A DNA stretch of 64,000 nt from Chaetomidium leptoderma (Eukaryota > Ascomycota > Sordariomycetes > Sordariales > Chaetomiaceae), in the NCBI GenBank assembly GCA_033296705.1, contig MU856846.1, forward strand, positions 62,001-126,000, in the 5' to 3' direction. The notes under the pieces were generated by a model, which worked only from the letters and a program-made list of their open reading frames with translations, was not told the origin of the DNA and did no database searches. The translations under genes were made by a program, and so were the position numbers. Every line of letters starts with the position of its first letter. The first letter of the stretch is position 1. This document shows positions 31,134 to 43,366 of the stretch, one piece after another.

Positions 31134-33030
31134 ATGGGCGACAGGGATTACGACGACGACTACACGGTCGACAAGCAATGGGTAGGCTCTCTCCGTTTCA
31201 TCATGTCAACCATTCTAGGCTCTCCCAGTCTGTCGGTACCATATCATCGCGGGACAGCGGGCGTTTTGCCGTGTCATATCCCAAGTCTTTGAAGAGAGCG
31301 TGTTCCGTATTATCTCACTGCGGGAACTTCGGGAAGTTCGCTCGAGTGCCGATGACGCCGCTGCCGGGATGATCGCTGGCGCCACCGGGATCGCCATCGG
31401 GATCGCTTGGAGGGGTTGCGTCACACCCTCCGACGCACCCGCGTCCATGGCATGATATCAACAATACCAAGTTTCAGGCACAAGCTTGCTAACCTACTTC
31501 CCTGTTACATTCTCATAACTCTAATAACCCCTCTGTCTCATCACTGTTCCGGACCAGTTACTAACGTATCATAACTTTTCTGTTCACTCATTAGGCCTCA
31601 AAGTACATTCTTGGTCCTCTCCACGACCCGGAACCGAATCAAGTGTGTGCAACTCGCCTCAAGCCTCTTCCGACACCACCAGCATCTGCAAACCTTACTC
31701 GTGGACACTTCAGCCAGGGCCATCGAACCACCATTGACGACGAGGAGCAGCCATTCCTCCGCCGAGTCCTGAGCCGGAGCAACAGTGCAAAAGCCAAACC
31801 CCTCCCGCCTTCTCCTCCACGATCCAAATACCCGCCCATGTCCGCACTGGAGCGCAAGCGTTCCGTTCATACCGCCAACCCCCCACCGACGCGCTGGAAC
31901 CAGGGCACCATCCTGTCCAGAGCCAACAGCGTATCCACGCCGAGACCCAGCGCAGACGCAATGGCTGCGGTAGGAGACGATAATGGGCCCCGACGTCGTG
32001 CCGGCTCTCTGGCTGAGCGCTATCCCGGTGATCGCTCCCACCGCCCCCTCGAGATGCTCGCCCAGGAGCACAGGTCAAGAGAAGGGGGCGGGGACGCTCT
32101 GCCCCGCCGTTCTGCCTCCCTTAGGGAGCGATACCCCGGCGATATGTCCCATCGGCCGCTGGCCGTGCTCAAGCGGGAACATCGTGCCGCGGACCGGGCA
32201 CCGCACCTACACAACCACCGCCGCCAGCAGCCCAGCGATACCATCGACACGCTGGACATCAGCGGCCCTGTCCCGAACGCGACCTACCACCACAGCGGCC
32301 CGTTCGACGCCACCTTGAAGGCGCGAAACACCAACAAGAAGTACGCCCCGATCGAGGCCGTCAGGGACACCAACCTCGAGGCGCTTAAGGCTACCCCAGC
32401 CGAGTACGTGCAAGACTCGCTCGAGAAGCACGTCCCGCTTCAGGGAACGGCTGTTGTGCCGCCCGGCATGGCAGACATGGGCGGGCGGACCATGCACTAC
32501 GAAGAAGGCGCAGATCTGATGCGTGAGGCGGATGCGCCGGGCGGGGCATATAAGCGGTGGGACCATGTCGTAAGTATCCCTTTCCTGGGAAGAACTCACT
32601 GTCATTGGACTAGAGCTTTATAACATTGACAAAACAAAAAACCCAGCGTTACCGAGATGACGACCTCAAAGGCAAAGGAGAGCCCTTTTTCTCCCACGAC
32701 CAAAACGCCCGCGGAAAGCAGCAGGCCACTACTTCCCACAATGGGACTACTAGTGTGTCCTATGAGATGCAACCTACTACAACATCCTCGCGTGATTACA
32801 GCAGCAGCAACAAGCGCGCGCAAGGAGTAGTAGTGACTCACACCCGCCGCCACCACCACCGGAGTGCCAGCAACGGCGGTGCGGACATGGAGGAGGAGGG
32901 TGAGGGTGTGCCCAGTTCGTCGTCAGGGCTGCAGAGGAGCCACACCACGGGCAAGAGCCTCACGCAGAGCCTGAAGAGGCGGTTTGGGAGTTTGAGGAAG
33001 AAGAGGCCTTCCGAGGCCGCGGGGTATTGA
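31134..33030 (+). CDS. Pal1-family cell morphology protein
   Basis: Fission yeast Pal1 sits at growing tips and helps maintain cylindrical cell shape; filamentous-fungal members are thought to act at cortical or endocytic sites. Exons are 31134-31181, 31595-32569 and 32647-33030, giving 468 aa. Exon 1 (MGDRDYDDDYTVDKQW) joins ASKYILGPLHDPEP, as expected for the family. The core runs from NATYHHSGPFDATLKARN (about residues 227-245) through KHVPLQGTAVVPPG to YEEGADLMREADAPGG. After intron 2 the sequence RYRDDDLKGKGEPFF continues the core. The tail is Ser/His-rich and ends in a basic segment. Intron 1 is 413 nt, much longer than others here. The family call is from memory of its motifs. Confidence 0.85.
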
Positions 33031-33485
33031 TGATGGCCAGGGGGAGGTGTATATAGGTTTATACATATACGGGAAGCGATTTCCTACGATTTGGGCAGGG
33101 CTTGTTGTTGATTTCGGGTTTCAGTGGTGGTTTGTATAGACGGACAGGAGCCGGCATGTGTTGACTGCAGATAGATCATGATTATTAAACGACCTAGTTC
33201 AACGCTTTCCGTACCGATATGTTTTGTGGATGGGAGGCGTAGCTCGGGAGGAGAAATGCCAGGCTACGCTCAATAAGAGAGATAAAGGAATCAGTCCTCT
33301 GAAAGGTTTTCAAAATAACCCCCCCTAAGAAACCACACACGGTATGTATAACCCCCACCAAAAACCGCAGCAACGCCCAAAAGATCCTCCTTCAATTCAC
33401 TACCTTTTCCCATCAACTTATCTATCTGCCCTACATAAACAAACCTACCCCAGGCACACCAGAGAGAAAGAGAAAGATGACCCCA
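33031..33485. other. convergent 3' ends of the Pal1-like gene and CFT1
   Basis: These 455 bp lie between two stop codons facing each other and presumably contain both 3' UTRs and polyadenylation sites. Nothing else is seen. Confidence 0.6.
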
Positions 33486-36400
33486 TCAAAAATACCCCAA
33501 CCCAGCCCACCCCAAAACCCCCTCCAACTCCGCCCTCACCTCCCCAACCCCATACCCCGCCCTGCCCGCCAACTCAACCCGTCTCGCCATCCCCAGCTCC
33601 GCAAACCGCGCCAGCACCGCGCCATCCACCACATTCCGCCCCACGCCCCCGTCGACGCCCGCCGCCGCCAGACAGTCCGGGTTCGGCATGCGGTAGCCGC
33701 GCGGGTTCAGCCCGGCCGCGTGCGGCAGCGCGTTGACGAGCTGCGCCGCCAGCGACGAGAGCCGGCGGTACGCCGACTCGGGCAGCGGCCGCAGCGCCGC
33801 GAGGGCGCCCGTCGGCGAGGCGAGGAGGAGCACGTGCGGCCGCTGCGTGCCCGGTTCGCGCTGCTGCTGTTGTTGTTGCTCGTCGGAGGAGGAGGAGGGG
33901 TTGTTGTTCGTTTTTGCTGCTGCCGCTCGGTCTTTTTCCTTGTCGGTTGGGCTCGCGGCTGGGAGGAGGAGGGATTTGGTGGCGTGGTGGGCGCCCGTGT
34001 TGAACGTCGTGCGGTGGAGGAGGAGGTGGCCTTGGAGGGATTTCGGGTCTGGGCAAAAAAGGGGGTGTTAGTTTATATTGCAGAAGAGAAGGGATGGAAG
34101 GGAGGGGAAAAACGTACGCTCGGGGTCGAACTGCATGATATGCAGGTGTCCGTCGGCGTCGCTCGCCACGATAAACAGCTCTTTGCCGTCTGGTAGGAAA
34201 TCCGCATTCAGCACCTCCAGCTTGGTGGAGCTCTTGCCGAACAGTATCATTTTGTACGGCTCCTCGGTATACCCAGTGAACCACAGGCCCTTGAAAGCAT
34301 CCGCCATCAGACACAAGCCGGTGCCTGGGAGCTCTTTGGCGGCCGTGACGTAGCAGTTCATGTCCATAAAGGCCACGGGCAGCAGCGTCCCATCTTCTTT
34401 AAGACCCCGGACCATGCATTTCTGGCCCTGGGCGACGAGCATCAGACCCTGCGTGCCAATCTCGGATAGCGCTGTTACGGCGCCTCTCGGGATGTCTTCC
34501 TTTGCAACCAGTTTCAGCTTTTTGCTTGTCTCGGGACGGCCGGGCTCGGGAATGACATCGGCGATGTCATAGACGTAGACACGGCCTCTGGTCGGCAGAT
34601 CCTCGCCCTTGGTGATTGCGGTTCCCATCGCAATGAGCTGCTTCCGCTCGTTGGTAAACTCAGAGACTTCCAGGCTCAGACTCTCGACGCAGAGGACCGT
34701 CTCGCAAGGCTCCATCTGGACCGAGTCGACAACGGTCCAGGTGATGGGGCTCACGAGCTTGAGAATGCCGCGGTCGACGGTCGGCTTGAAAGCCAGGTGC
34801 TCTCGTGCCCACTCCTTGTGATAGTCGTCGTCCTTCGGCAGCTCAAACGGCTCGAGCGTGTTGCAGCCTACCACGTAGCTCTGCATAGGCGGATGGTACG
34901 CAACAGCCGCTATGTCCTCGCCGACGGGGATTTTCCTGACTGCGAGCCCGGTTTCCCCGTAGCTCCAGTCCTGCGGCAGTTGGGTGACGCGCGCAAAATG
35001 CTGAGAGTCTGCGTAAATGAAGCCATGTTCGCACCCCTCGGTGTGGAATGGGCTCATGGCTATCACGCCTGACCCTTGTAATGGCAACACCCTCGGCACT
35101 GACTTGGATGACTTGATGATGAAGCTCGGCGATGCCCCGGGGAGGAAAACGGTGCTGTAGCCCGCGACATTGTTACACCTACGCATGGAGAGAGACCGGG
35201 GTTGGTGTGTTGCCTCATCCTCGTCTGCTTCCTCTGGGCTCTTGGCGAAGGCTGTGTTGGGCAGCTTCTGAAAGAACAGCGTCTTGGAGAACTGCAAATC
35301 ATCGCCCGTTCGGTAGCGGAAAGGCTGGTACAGCGTCAGGTCATCGTTTGCGTGGCGAAGCTGCGGCTGGTTAGTGTGTATCCAAGTTAGAAAAAAACAG
35401 TGGCCGCAACTGACAATAAGGTACGGAGATTTGTGAGTCGTGTCACCGAGGTCAGCCACCAGGATCTCGGCTACTGTTTCCTTTGCTGTCCCCTTTCGAG
35501 CGGCATAATCAGCCGAAAGACCAGGAGGGATGTAGGACAGCCCCTCAGCGACGTAGACCGGTTTTGATAGGTCAGGAAGTCGATATATCTGAGCTTGTTA
35601 AGACCAACCGTGCCATGATGACAAAAGATACTCGGGGGGTGCACTCACATGAAGGGCGCCGCTGGCGCTGAGAAGGAACATGAGAATGCTTGGGGCTGGT
35701 TTGACCCCCTTCCCGTTTACTTCTTCAGCGAAGACGCCAGAGGTATCGGCATACAAGCAGCCGGTGAGCCATTTGGTGGTAACCAGGGCCTGGTCGTCCT
35801 TGTCGAGCTCTTCCAACTCGTTGTTGCTATCCATCTGGGCGATAAATGCGCTAGAGTCGTCCCGAACAATGAGGAGGAACGGATCCGCAATGCTTGCACT
35901 GACAGCTCGAGGCTCCGCGCCGGTTTCTTCATCCAGCATCGGTACAATCTGGCTGAGCCCAAAATCTGGATAAGATGTGTTAACAAAGCCTCGTGCAAGT
36001 TAAATTCGCGCGGTATGAAAAACAAACATACCTCCATCGTAGCACCGAACTTCGGACTTGAGGATTTGGATGATCCTGCTCCCTTTACCCATGGTCCCCG
36101 CCTCGATGGTGATGCCGGCCGCAGGATCGAATTCCGTGCCGCCGAGGCTCTCAAAGCCGGCGGCAGTCAGAGCATAAACATCCGACTTTTCGTAGCCATC
36201 CAGATCCACCTTGGCCACAATCATGAACTTATCATACTGGCCCGACATGTCATAATCCTTGCCAAGAGAATTCCCGCCCTTGTCGCCCTGGAGTGCCTTG
36301 GGGACTGGCTTCTTTGCGCACATGGTCCAGAACCCTCTGGCTTCCGGGAACTCGAAGCGGCCGATGACTTTTGGTTGTATCGCCAGGTTCAGGATCGCTA

Positions 36401-36635
36401 GCGAGGCTGACTTGTCCCTGCCCACGGCGCAGACTAACTGCAAATCGCTGTGGACGCCGACCGAGTTTCGCTCCTCCTCGCTTCCGGGCAACCAGACCGG
36501 CTGGCTGTATGTCATGGCCTGGATGGGCGCGATGTTGAGGAGACGGTCGTGGATGCGGAAACTGACATCCCCGCTCATGAGGCTGCTCACTGCCGAGACA
36601 GGCTGATGACGAGGCGCTGACTCTTCGCCGTACAA

Positions 36636-36668
<33 letters not shown>

Positions 36669-38147
36669 TTCTTCCTCCTCGATGGCATCTTCGTCCTCGA
36701 CCTCGATATCCACACCAGTGTCTTTGACCCGCGGCTTTCTCCGCCCAGCCTGGTGGCTCTGTCGTTTGGGCCAGCCGAACAACAGAGAATCTCCCTCCTC
36801 CAGCCCGGCGAACATGGAATTCCGGCCTATCCTCGAAAGCGTCGCGACACGGCCAGGTATGACCGACCCTCCAGATGATTCGGGGAGTATCTTCAGCTCC
36901 AGACCGGATACCGTTCGGCCATCGATGCGCAACGTCACCACCGCCATGCGGCCGTCGCTCAGAATGATGAGAAGCTCGCCAAGTTCGGCTGTCAGAACGT
37001 CAATGACGCAGTCTTCCAGGCGGAGATTGAGGTCCGACTGGTCGACGAGGCCGAAGGAGGTGCATTGTTTCGTCATGGGGTTGACAGCCACGCCGTTTGG
37101 CTTGCCCGACTGGTCGATGTGGATCAACTCGTTCGCGCCCACGAGCAAGGCGCCACCGACCGGAGCGGGCAGGGGCACGACCCGGAAGAGGTCGTGGGGC
37201 AGGCCGGCGACGGAGAGGAGGGTGGTAGAGGCCTTTTGCTGCAGATCGAGCGTGAAGACCATGTAGACGAAGTGATCCTTGCGGCCGAGCGAGTTCGAGG
37301 CGCCGACGGTCGAGGCGAGAATGCCAAAGGTGGGCTCTCGGTACTCATGCAGGAAGGCCAGGTGCACAGGATGGAGCAGGCTTGGGTCAAGATTGGAGAG
37401 TCGGAGGACAAATGACGGTGAATATGGTGTGTCTTCTATGTTGCTAGCTCCATTTATGACGGCGCTCGGTAGGCCCTTTGCCGGCCGCGGGCCGTCCAGC
37501 TCTTCATCCCAGTCACCCATGTCAATGTCCTCATCGGCCTGCTTGAAGGGCAGGATGGCCAGGTTCCTGGCGCCAAACTTGAGCGCAGCGCACCTACTCC
37601 CCGGGTCTGCCGCCAGGAAGTTGACATGGTGACTTAGGGGCGCAGTCCAGGGGCTTCCTTGAAGCTCTTCTTGCTCGTAGTAGTGGATCGACACGGTCGA
37701 TAGTGTGTGTCGCTCGGCGTCCCACTCGACGAGGCTGAGCCTTGCGTCTTTGAAGGCGATGAGAAGCGAATCGCATCCGTTACGTGTATTCGGCGTCCTG
37801 ATCCTAGCGAGCCCGGTGACGGTGCCCGCAAAGGAAATCTCGTCGACGAGGACGAGTCTGGTGTTGTTGGCGCGGTCCGTCCTCAGAGCCAGGCTATCGC
37901 CTCCGAGGAAGGATGCTTCGAGGCCGTCGTCGTCGTTCGCCAACCGGCTCTCGTATCGGGACGCATTGCGTGTCCTGTGTCCGTTATTTTGCGACGTGTC
38001 GAGCTCGGTCGATACAACCTTTGTCCTGAAGATTTGGAGGAGCGACGACTTCGCGACAACGAGGTTGGTGCCCTGCCCGGGGATGAATTGCAGTGTCGTG
38101 GAATGCGTCACGGCCGTGGCCGGCGTCAGCTCTGTGTAGCACTGCAT
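33486..38147 (-). CDS. cft1: cleavage and polyadenylation factor subunit Cft1 (CPSF160)
   Basis: Cft1 is the large beta-propeller scaffold of the pre-mRNA 3'-end cleavage and polyadenylation factor. Five exons (38147-36032, 35965-35649, 35588-35415, 35360-34118, 34048-33486) join in frame to 1470 aa, the expected size. The start MQCYTELTPATAVTHS is typical. An acidic (Asp-Glu)n linker from a TCC/TCG-rich repeat lies near 36640-36675. The middle holds FDFGLSQ-like DFGLSQIVPML and the CPSF-A region (SLEVSEFTNERKQLIAMGTA, YVYDIADVIPEPGRPETS). The C-terminus reads FDPEHPKSLQGHLLLHRTTF across the last intron and ends with a propeller and helical tail. Divergent from the LMBD1-type gene. Confidence 0.95.
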
Positions 38148-38658
38148 TGCCTACAGCCCCGCTGCATATCCCTACTTCGAATTCGAAAGTGCGCGTTAAG
38201 TGTGCTTGGGGTTTCGTGAGAATGGCGGTACGACAGCTGTGGTTGATCGGAGCTTCAACAAGCTTGCTGAAGGCAATTCATTGATTGGCCGTTCGCTGGA
38301 AGACGCGACAAGAACTGACCCCCGCGAAATTTACTTGGCCCGTGGTGCTGTGGAGTGCGAGAGTGCATCCCAGTCGAGCCTGGAACTTGGCCCGAGCTTC
38401 TTACCTTAGGTTCTTGGCAGGGAGGCACGGCTGCACCGCAGGAGCTCCAATGTCAAGTTCGCCTTCGATCAGTCCATGCGGCATTGCGTCACAGTTTCAA
38501 ATGCAGGTTGATTGCCTTCGCGGCCCCCTAACTCGGCCGCAACAATGCCCCGTCAACGACGTGCGGGTTAAAGCCCACATTTTCAACAGTTCGGCGTCCC
38601 GCGAGTTTCTGTCGAAATAATCATCGTTTTCGGGTCACAAGAAACAAAAGACAACAAA
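38148..38658. promoter_or_regulatory. divergent CFT1/LMBD1-type promoter
   Basis: 511 bp between head-to-head genes, with no recognised element. Confidence 0.6.
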
Positions 38659-40482
38659 ATGGCGTCCGCAGGGCTCCTACAGACCAGCCTGATCTGGGTC
38701 GCCTACGGTGTCGCTGTCGCCCTTGCTCTCCTTGTCGCAACCATCACCACGCTTACATGGCAGACACCCCATGAGCGATCAATCGCCGTCACCGTCGTTT
38801 CCATCTTCAGCCTTACCGCGCTTCTCGCCACCGTCCTCCTCCTCCCCGTCGACATTGCTCTCGTCTCGTCGACTGCCTCGGCGCACTTGGGCGCGAAGAA
38901 GGACTGGGCGACACCGCCCCGGGTTGACGGCATCCTTCTGACGTTGAAGATTGTCTACTACACACTGTATACCCTCGATGCGCTGCTGTGCCTGATCGTC
39001 ATACCCTTTACCTACTTCTGGTTCGAGGAATACGATGAGGTGGAGGAAGAAGAAGGGACCAGCAGTGCGGGAGCCCGCCTCTGGCGAGCCCTGAAGTACA
39101 CCCTTGGCTTTGTGTTCCTCGTGGTGATCCTATTCCTCATCGGCTTCTTCGTGCCAGCCGCCGGGAATCGTGGGAAGCACATGGACCTGGATTACTTCAA
39201 GCGCTTGCTTGCGGCGAACCACGGCGAGAAGGCGCTTACCTTTGGCGTGGGCCTGCTTATGACGCTCGGCACCCTGCTCTACATCCTGTACACGAGTGCC
39301 GGACTCGCTCTTCTCCCCGTGTCCTTCATCAAGTCTGCCCCGTCCATCTCGGCACCGCAGCTCTCGGAAACGACGGCGTCCGCCCTGGAACAGAACCGCG
39401 AGCTTCAGAGGCAGCTGGAGATGCGCAACGCTGGCCGCGCCGATGGCATGTCGCAGAAGGACCGGCGGGAGCTGGACACGCTCCTGCGCGAAGAACGTAC
39501 CCTCGTGCGCCGCGAGAGGTTGGCGGCGGAAGCCCGTGGAGATGGCCGCAGCAAGATTTACCGCGCCTGGACCAAGGTCCAAGCTTTCTTTCGACCTCTG
39601 AAGCTCCTCGGCGGCATCTTCCTTCTTGTACTGGCCATCCTCGTCTGGGTATCGATGCTCATCACCGGAATCGACAAGGCCGCCAACTCGGTCTGCAAGC
39701 AACACTGCGGCTACATCCTCGGCCATCTCAACGTCTTCCAGCCCATCAACTGGATCTTTGTCCAGTCGGCCAAGGCCTTCCCGGTCGACTACATCCTCAT
39801 GGCGCTGCTCGTGCTCTTCTTCTTCAGCAGCTCCATCACGGGGCTCTCCATCATCGGCATCCGCTTCCTGTGGGTGCGCATCTTCCAGATCAAAAAGGGC
39901 CGCACGGCGCCGCAGGCCCTCCTCATGGCGACGGTGCTGCTGGCGCTCATGATCCTCGCCATCAACTACGCCGTGGCCATGGTGGTGGCGCCGCAGTACG
40001 CCATCTACGGCACGCAGACCTTTTGCGTCAACGCCCCGCGCCACCCGGGCGAGCAGCCCGACTGCCGCGAGCACCCGGACATGGTCCGCCCCTGCTCCGA
40101 GGCCTTTAGCGAGCCCGCGGCCAAGGACGTGTGCACGCCCACCGTCATGTCGACCTTTTTGAACCGCGTCACGCTCCACTGGCCCGTCTTTGGCGCCGTC
40201 GACTTTTGGGCCCAGTTTGTCTTTTTGGCCGTCTTCTTGGTCGTCTTTGTCACGAGCCTGTTTCGCACGCCCAGGCTCGACCTCAGCGAGCTGGATGAGG
40301 AGGCCGAGGTCGATGAGGAGGAGGGCCTGCTCGCGAGCACGGGGCGCCGGTTCGGTGCCACTTGGCAGGACATTACTGGGCGCCCAAGGCCGACTACGAC
40401 GGCTGAGGTTGGGGGCGGCGCCGGCGCCGGCGGCCAGGGTCGTCAGGAGCATGAAGATTACGGGACGGCTGCTGGGCATTGA
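38659..40482 (+). CDS. LMBR1/LMBD1-family membrane protein (putative lysosomal/vacuolar cobalamin transporter type)
   Basis: An intronless 607-aa protein with about nine hydrophobic segments, beginning with LIWVAYGVAVALALLVATIT. It matches the LMBD1 layout: four N-terminal membrane segments, a cytosolic coiled region near residues 235-300 (QNRELQRQLEMRNAG, REERTLVRRERLAAEARG), then five more segments and an acidic tail. Fungal orthologues are commonly annotated as probable lysosomal cobalamin transporters by similarity to human LMBD1. Since most fungi do not use cobalamin, that substrate is doubtful, and a trafficking or receptor-type role is as likely. The start lies in a good context (ACAAAATGGCG). 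Confidence 0.85.
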   Translation: MASAGLLQTSLIWVAYGVAVALALLVATITTLTWQTPHERSIAVTVVSIFSLTALLATVLLLPVDIALVSSTASAHLGAKKDWATPPRVDGILLTLKIVYYTLYTLDALLCLIVIPFTYFWFEEYDEVEEEEGTSSAGARLWRALKYTLGFVFLVVILFLIGFFVPAAGNRGKHMDLDYFKRLLAANHGEKALTFGVGLLMTLGTLLYILYTSAGLALLPVSFIKSAPSISAPQLSETTASALEQNRELQRQLEMRNAGRADGMSQKDRRELDTLLREERTLVRRERLAAEARGDGRSKIYRAWTKVQAFFRPLKLLGGIFLLVLAILVWVSMLITGIDKAANSVCKQHCGYILGHLNVFQPINWIFVQSAKAFPVDYILMALLVLFFFSSSITGLSIIGIRFLWVRIFQIKKGRTAPQALLMATVLLALMILAINYAVAMVVAPQYAIYGTQTFCVNAPRHPGEQPDCREHPDMVRPCSEAFSEPAAKDVCTPTVMSTFLNRVTLHWPVFGAVDFWAQFVFLAVFLVVFVTSLFRTPRLDLSELDEEAEVDEEEGLLASTGRRFGATWQDITGRPRPTTTAEVGGGAGAGGQGRQEHEDYGTAAGH

Positions 40483-40993
40483 TTGATATGCGGGGATGGT
40501 AGTTTGGGTTCTCGCTCAGGCTTTCACGGTTAGTATCATGGTGGGAAAAAAGAATGAATGAATTGGGTGCGGGACTACTGGACTCGGGATTGGAGATTGG
40601 AATTTACTTGGCCGAGATTGTTGCACTTCAGGATCCATGTGTGTGGGTGGTAACGACCTGGTAGTTTGTGGCGGAGATTATGCATGGTTCGAGTGGCCAT
40701 GCATCTCGACCGTCTTGGGTTTGGGACTTTTTCTTTACTGGTCAGGATCAGGCAGGATGGAAAGGAGGTGTTATGAGGGACGATGGGATTTATTATTGTA
40801 TCAAGTGTGAAGCATTGGGCTTGTATTTTGTTGAAATCGTAAGAATAGGTACGGAATATGGTGTGTTTGTCAGAAATCCGGTCGGCAACCGCCGGGTGGT
40901 GAACAGAGTCTGTGACCAAGGTGTAACTAAATGATCCCATCGCTAGTAACCAGATAACTAAAGCTAGCTAGCTGTCAAGATAGTTACAGCCCT
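40483..40993. other. convergent 3' region
   Basis: 511 bp between the facing stop codons of the LMBD1-type and ANCHR-like genes. No feature is recognised beyond presumed 3' UTRs. Confidence 0.55.
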
Positions 40994-42337
40994 TTATGGA
41001 TGAGCGCTCCTCTCAAACTTGACCCACTGATGCCCCCGTGTATCGTACCCAGCCGAAGGCCCAACATGCATCTCTTTCCAGCACCGCGCGCAGTACACGT
41101 CGCTGTCGCACCCGACGCACCTGATGGTCGCGTCCTCGAGACACACGACACACCACGTCCTTTGATCCTCGTCTGTGTATTTAGATTTAGAATGCAGCAG
41201 CCCCCCCCCAGCAGCAGACGCGGTTGTTGGATTGTGATCCTCGGGCCGGAACGTCGGTGCTGACGGCAGGCCGAGGGCGTCTGGGGGCCCGAGACCTCGG
41301 AGGGAAGCGAGGCGCGCAGAGATGTCCTTTTCGAAGTCGTCGTCGTCGTCCGAGGGTATTGGTGGTGTGTCTGGGACCGGATCTACGAGTTGTGAAGGTA
41401 CGGTTGGGAGGGTGAAAAGGGGTTCGTCATTGTCACCGGCTCCCTTGTTAACAACGGCTTTTTTCGAGGTTGGGCCCGTCCAAACTTTGGGGTTTCGCGC
41501 TTCCTCGGCCTGCCGTCGTCGTTGCTCAGTTGTGTGGTTGTCGACGACGTCATCCGCGGGTGATGTTGAAGGTGGTGGCAATGAGTTAATCTCATCCCCT
41601 ATTTGCGCGAGGAGCGTCTCGACGTCACGGGTCATTTGCTCCCCATCCGAGTCATCATCATCATCCTCTTCTGGTGGGCCAGTGTTCTCCCTGGGGGCAG
41701 AACGCTTCTCCAAAAGGCCAGCAAGCTTCTTTGATTCCCGGCTTGGGTCAAAACCAGGAGGTGGCTCGGCGTCCTCGTCTGCGGCAAGGTCGAATTCCTC
41801 ATCCCCCAATGCCTCCAGCAGCTCGTCAAGGGCATCCTCATCGTCTGCCCCCGAGTCGACGAAACGATAGGAGGCCCATTCCTGATTATTGGCATTGCCG
41901 GTCACCTTGGGAGATGTCGGTGATGCCTGGCTGACCACGTTCTCGTTGGAGGGTCGGTTTCTCCAGGTTGGGGGCGCTGTGGGAGGCGGTGCTGCTGCTG
42001 TGCTGACTCCATCCGCGCCCGGTCTGCCCGGCGGTTGGGGACGGCCGGCGTATTCGAGAACGCCCTCATCGCGGCTACTACTACCCGGTTGACCCCGGAG
42101 AATCCGTAGGCGTGCCGCCAAGGCATCTTCTCTTGACAGTGGTTGGGCATGCGGCCCGGGGAGGATTGTGGTGCTTTGCGCGCGTACTCTCTTAGCCCTC
42201 TGCACGTACACACAATGGTGCAACGTTTTCAAGATGGGGCATTATTACTTTGCTGGCGTTTCGAGTGTGACGCCTGTGGACTTGAGGGCATTCAGCCTGT
42301 CCAACAGGGACTGGTCATCCGGCTGAGGGGGCACCAT
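40994..42337 (-). CDS. ANCHR/ZFYVE19-like zinc-finger protein
   Basis: Exon 1 (42337-42249) encodes MVPPQPDDQSLLDRLNALK, a short helix of the kind that recruits ESCRT or AAA partners. Exon 2 (42197-40994) holds a long acidic disordered middle and a C-terminal zinc module, WCVVCLEDATIRCVGCDSD to GHQWVKF. This resembles the B-box-like end of human ANCHR, which delays cytokinetic abscission through VPS4. The joined protein is 430 aa. The intron is less certain than others: its donor is GTAATA, and the acceptor that keeps frame is the second AG of CAGAG. The SREDALAARLRILRG helix (about residue 50) is another ANCHR-like landmark. The function in fungi is inferred only. Confidence 0.75.
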
Positions 42338-43366
42338 GATGATGCATGCATGGATGACGGAGCAGCAGTTTACGGATATATGGTTTCTCACCGCTAGGCC
42401 GCTTTGTTGGGCGTTCCGGGGCAGAAGCTGGTGAGAGCGCTGGATTGATGTGGTGGTGGTGGTGGTGGTGTGTGCTGGGACCAGTCTGGTTGTCGAGAGA
42501 CCCGATTAGGTAGTTATTTGCTGGAGGAGGGGAATAGGCAAGGCACATTGCAAGGCTTCAACCGCCCGCGGTTTTTGGGGGCCGTGTTCGAAACCACGCA
42601 CCTCATTCGCCGATTGGCGAGCCATCCCCGGATTGATTCGGTGGCCGGATGCATTGGCCCAACCACCGCATGCATTCACCGCCATGCAGGTGCTCCCAGG
42701 CTCCGCAGCGTGGCGGCGCCTCACAGGTCTTCTCGAAGAGGTACAGAATAGGTACAGCATGTTCCTTTCGACGTCATGAGGTGGCCAATGTTTGTACCAA
42801 GTACCTAGTTATCTGTTTGCTGTCCAACTCTAAAGGAATCCAAAAAAAGACAGCCGCGAAGAATGCCCAAAGGAATGAGGGTTTCTTTGGAGCCCGACAT
42901 ATGACAAGGCACCCATGGACAAGGCCGGTCTTTGTGGCATCGTGCCAGAAGCTTGATGAGTCTGGCTAGACTGGTGGCAGACTTGGCAGAACAGAGCATT
43001 TTGGTGTCAATCCATGTCATCATGGGGAGAAAATTCCGCCACTATGCACCAGCAGGTGTTGCTTGGCACACGCACCGACCCAACTGACCGTCTCCGCGGC
43101 GAAACAAGCCCGGCGCCGCTTCCTCCATCCAGTCCCTGCCGATTCAGTGAGTTACCTTGGAAGTGATTCAGCCACTCAACCAGAGAGGCTTTTCTTATAT
43201 CAACGAGCGATCCCGTTCCTGCAGGCGTCGCATCCCTCAACTTCTTGCCCACCGCCTGCACAGGTACATACAACCTACGAATTTGGTTTTGCGCATCGAG
43301 ACCCCGCTTGCTTGCACGCATTCCTCTTTGGATCCGATCTTAGCCCTTGATTACTCTCAACACACA
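42338..43366. promoter_or_regulatory. divergent promoter region, ANCHR-like / GPI-type protein
   Basis: 1029 bp between head-to-head genes. A GGT array lies near 42450-42470. ORFs here (for example 42649-42969 plus) have no recognisable similarity. Confidence 0.5.

Noticed and set aside
31272..31455. Open frame inside Pal1-like intron 1 as a real exon
   Set aside because: No acceptor in the right phase joins it to exon 1, and the direct join to 31595 gives the family-typical sequence.
39130..40479. 449-codon antisense frame across the LMBD1-type gene
   Set aside because: It mirrors a conserved membrane protein and its translation is charged low-complexity sequence without motifs.
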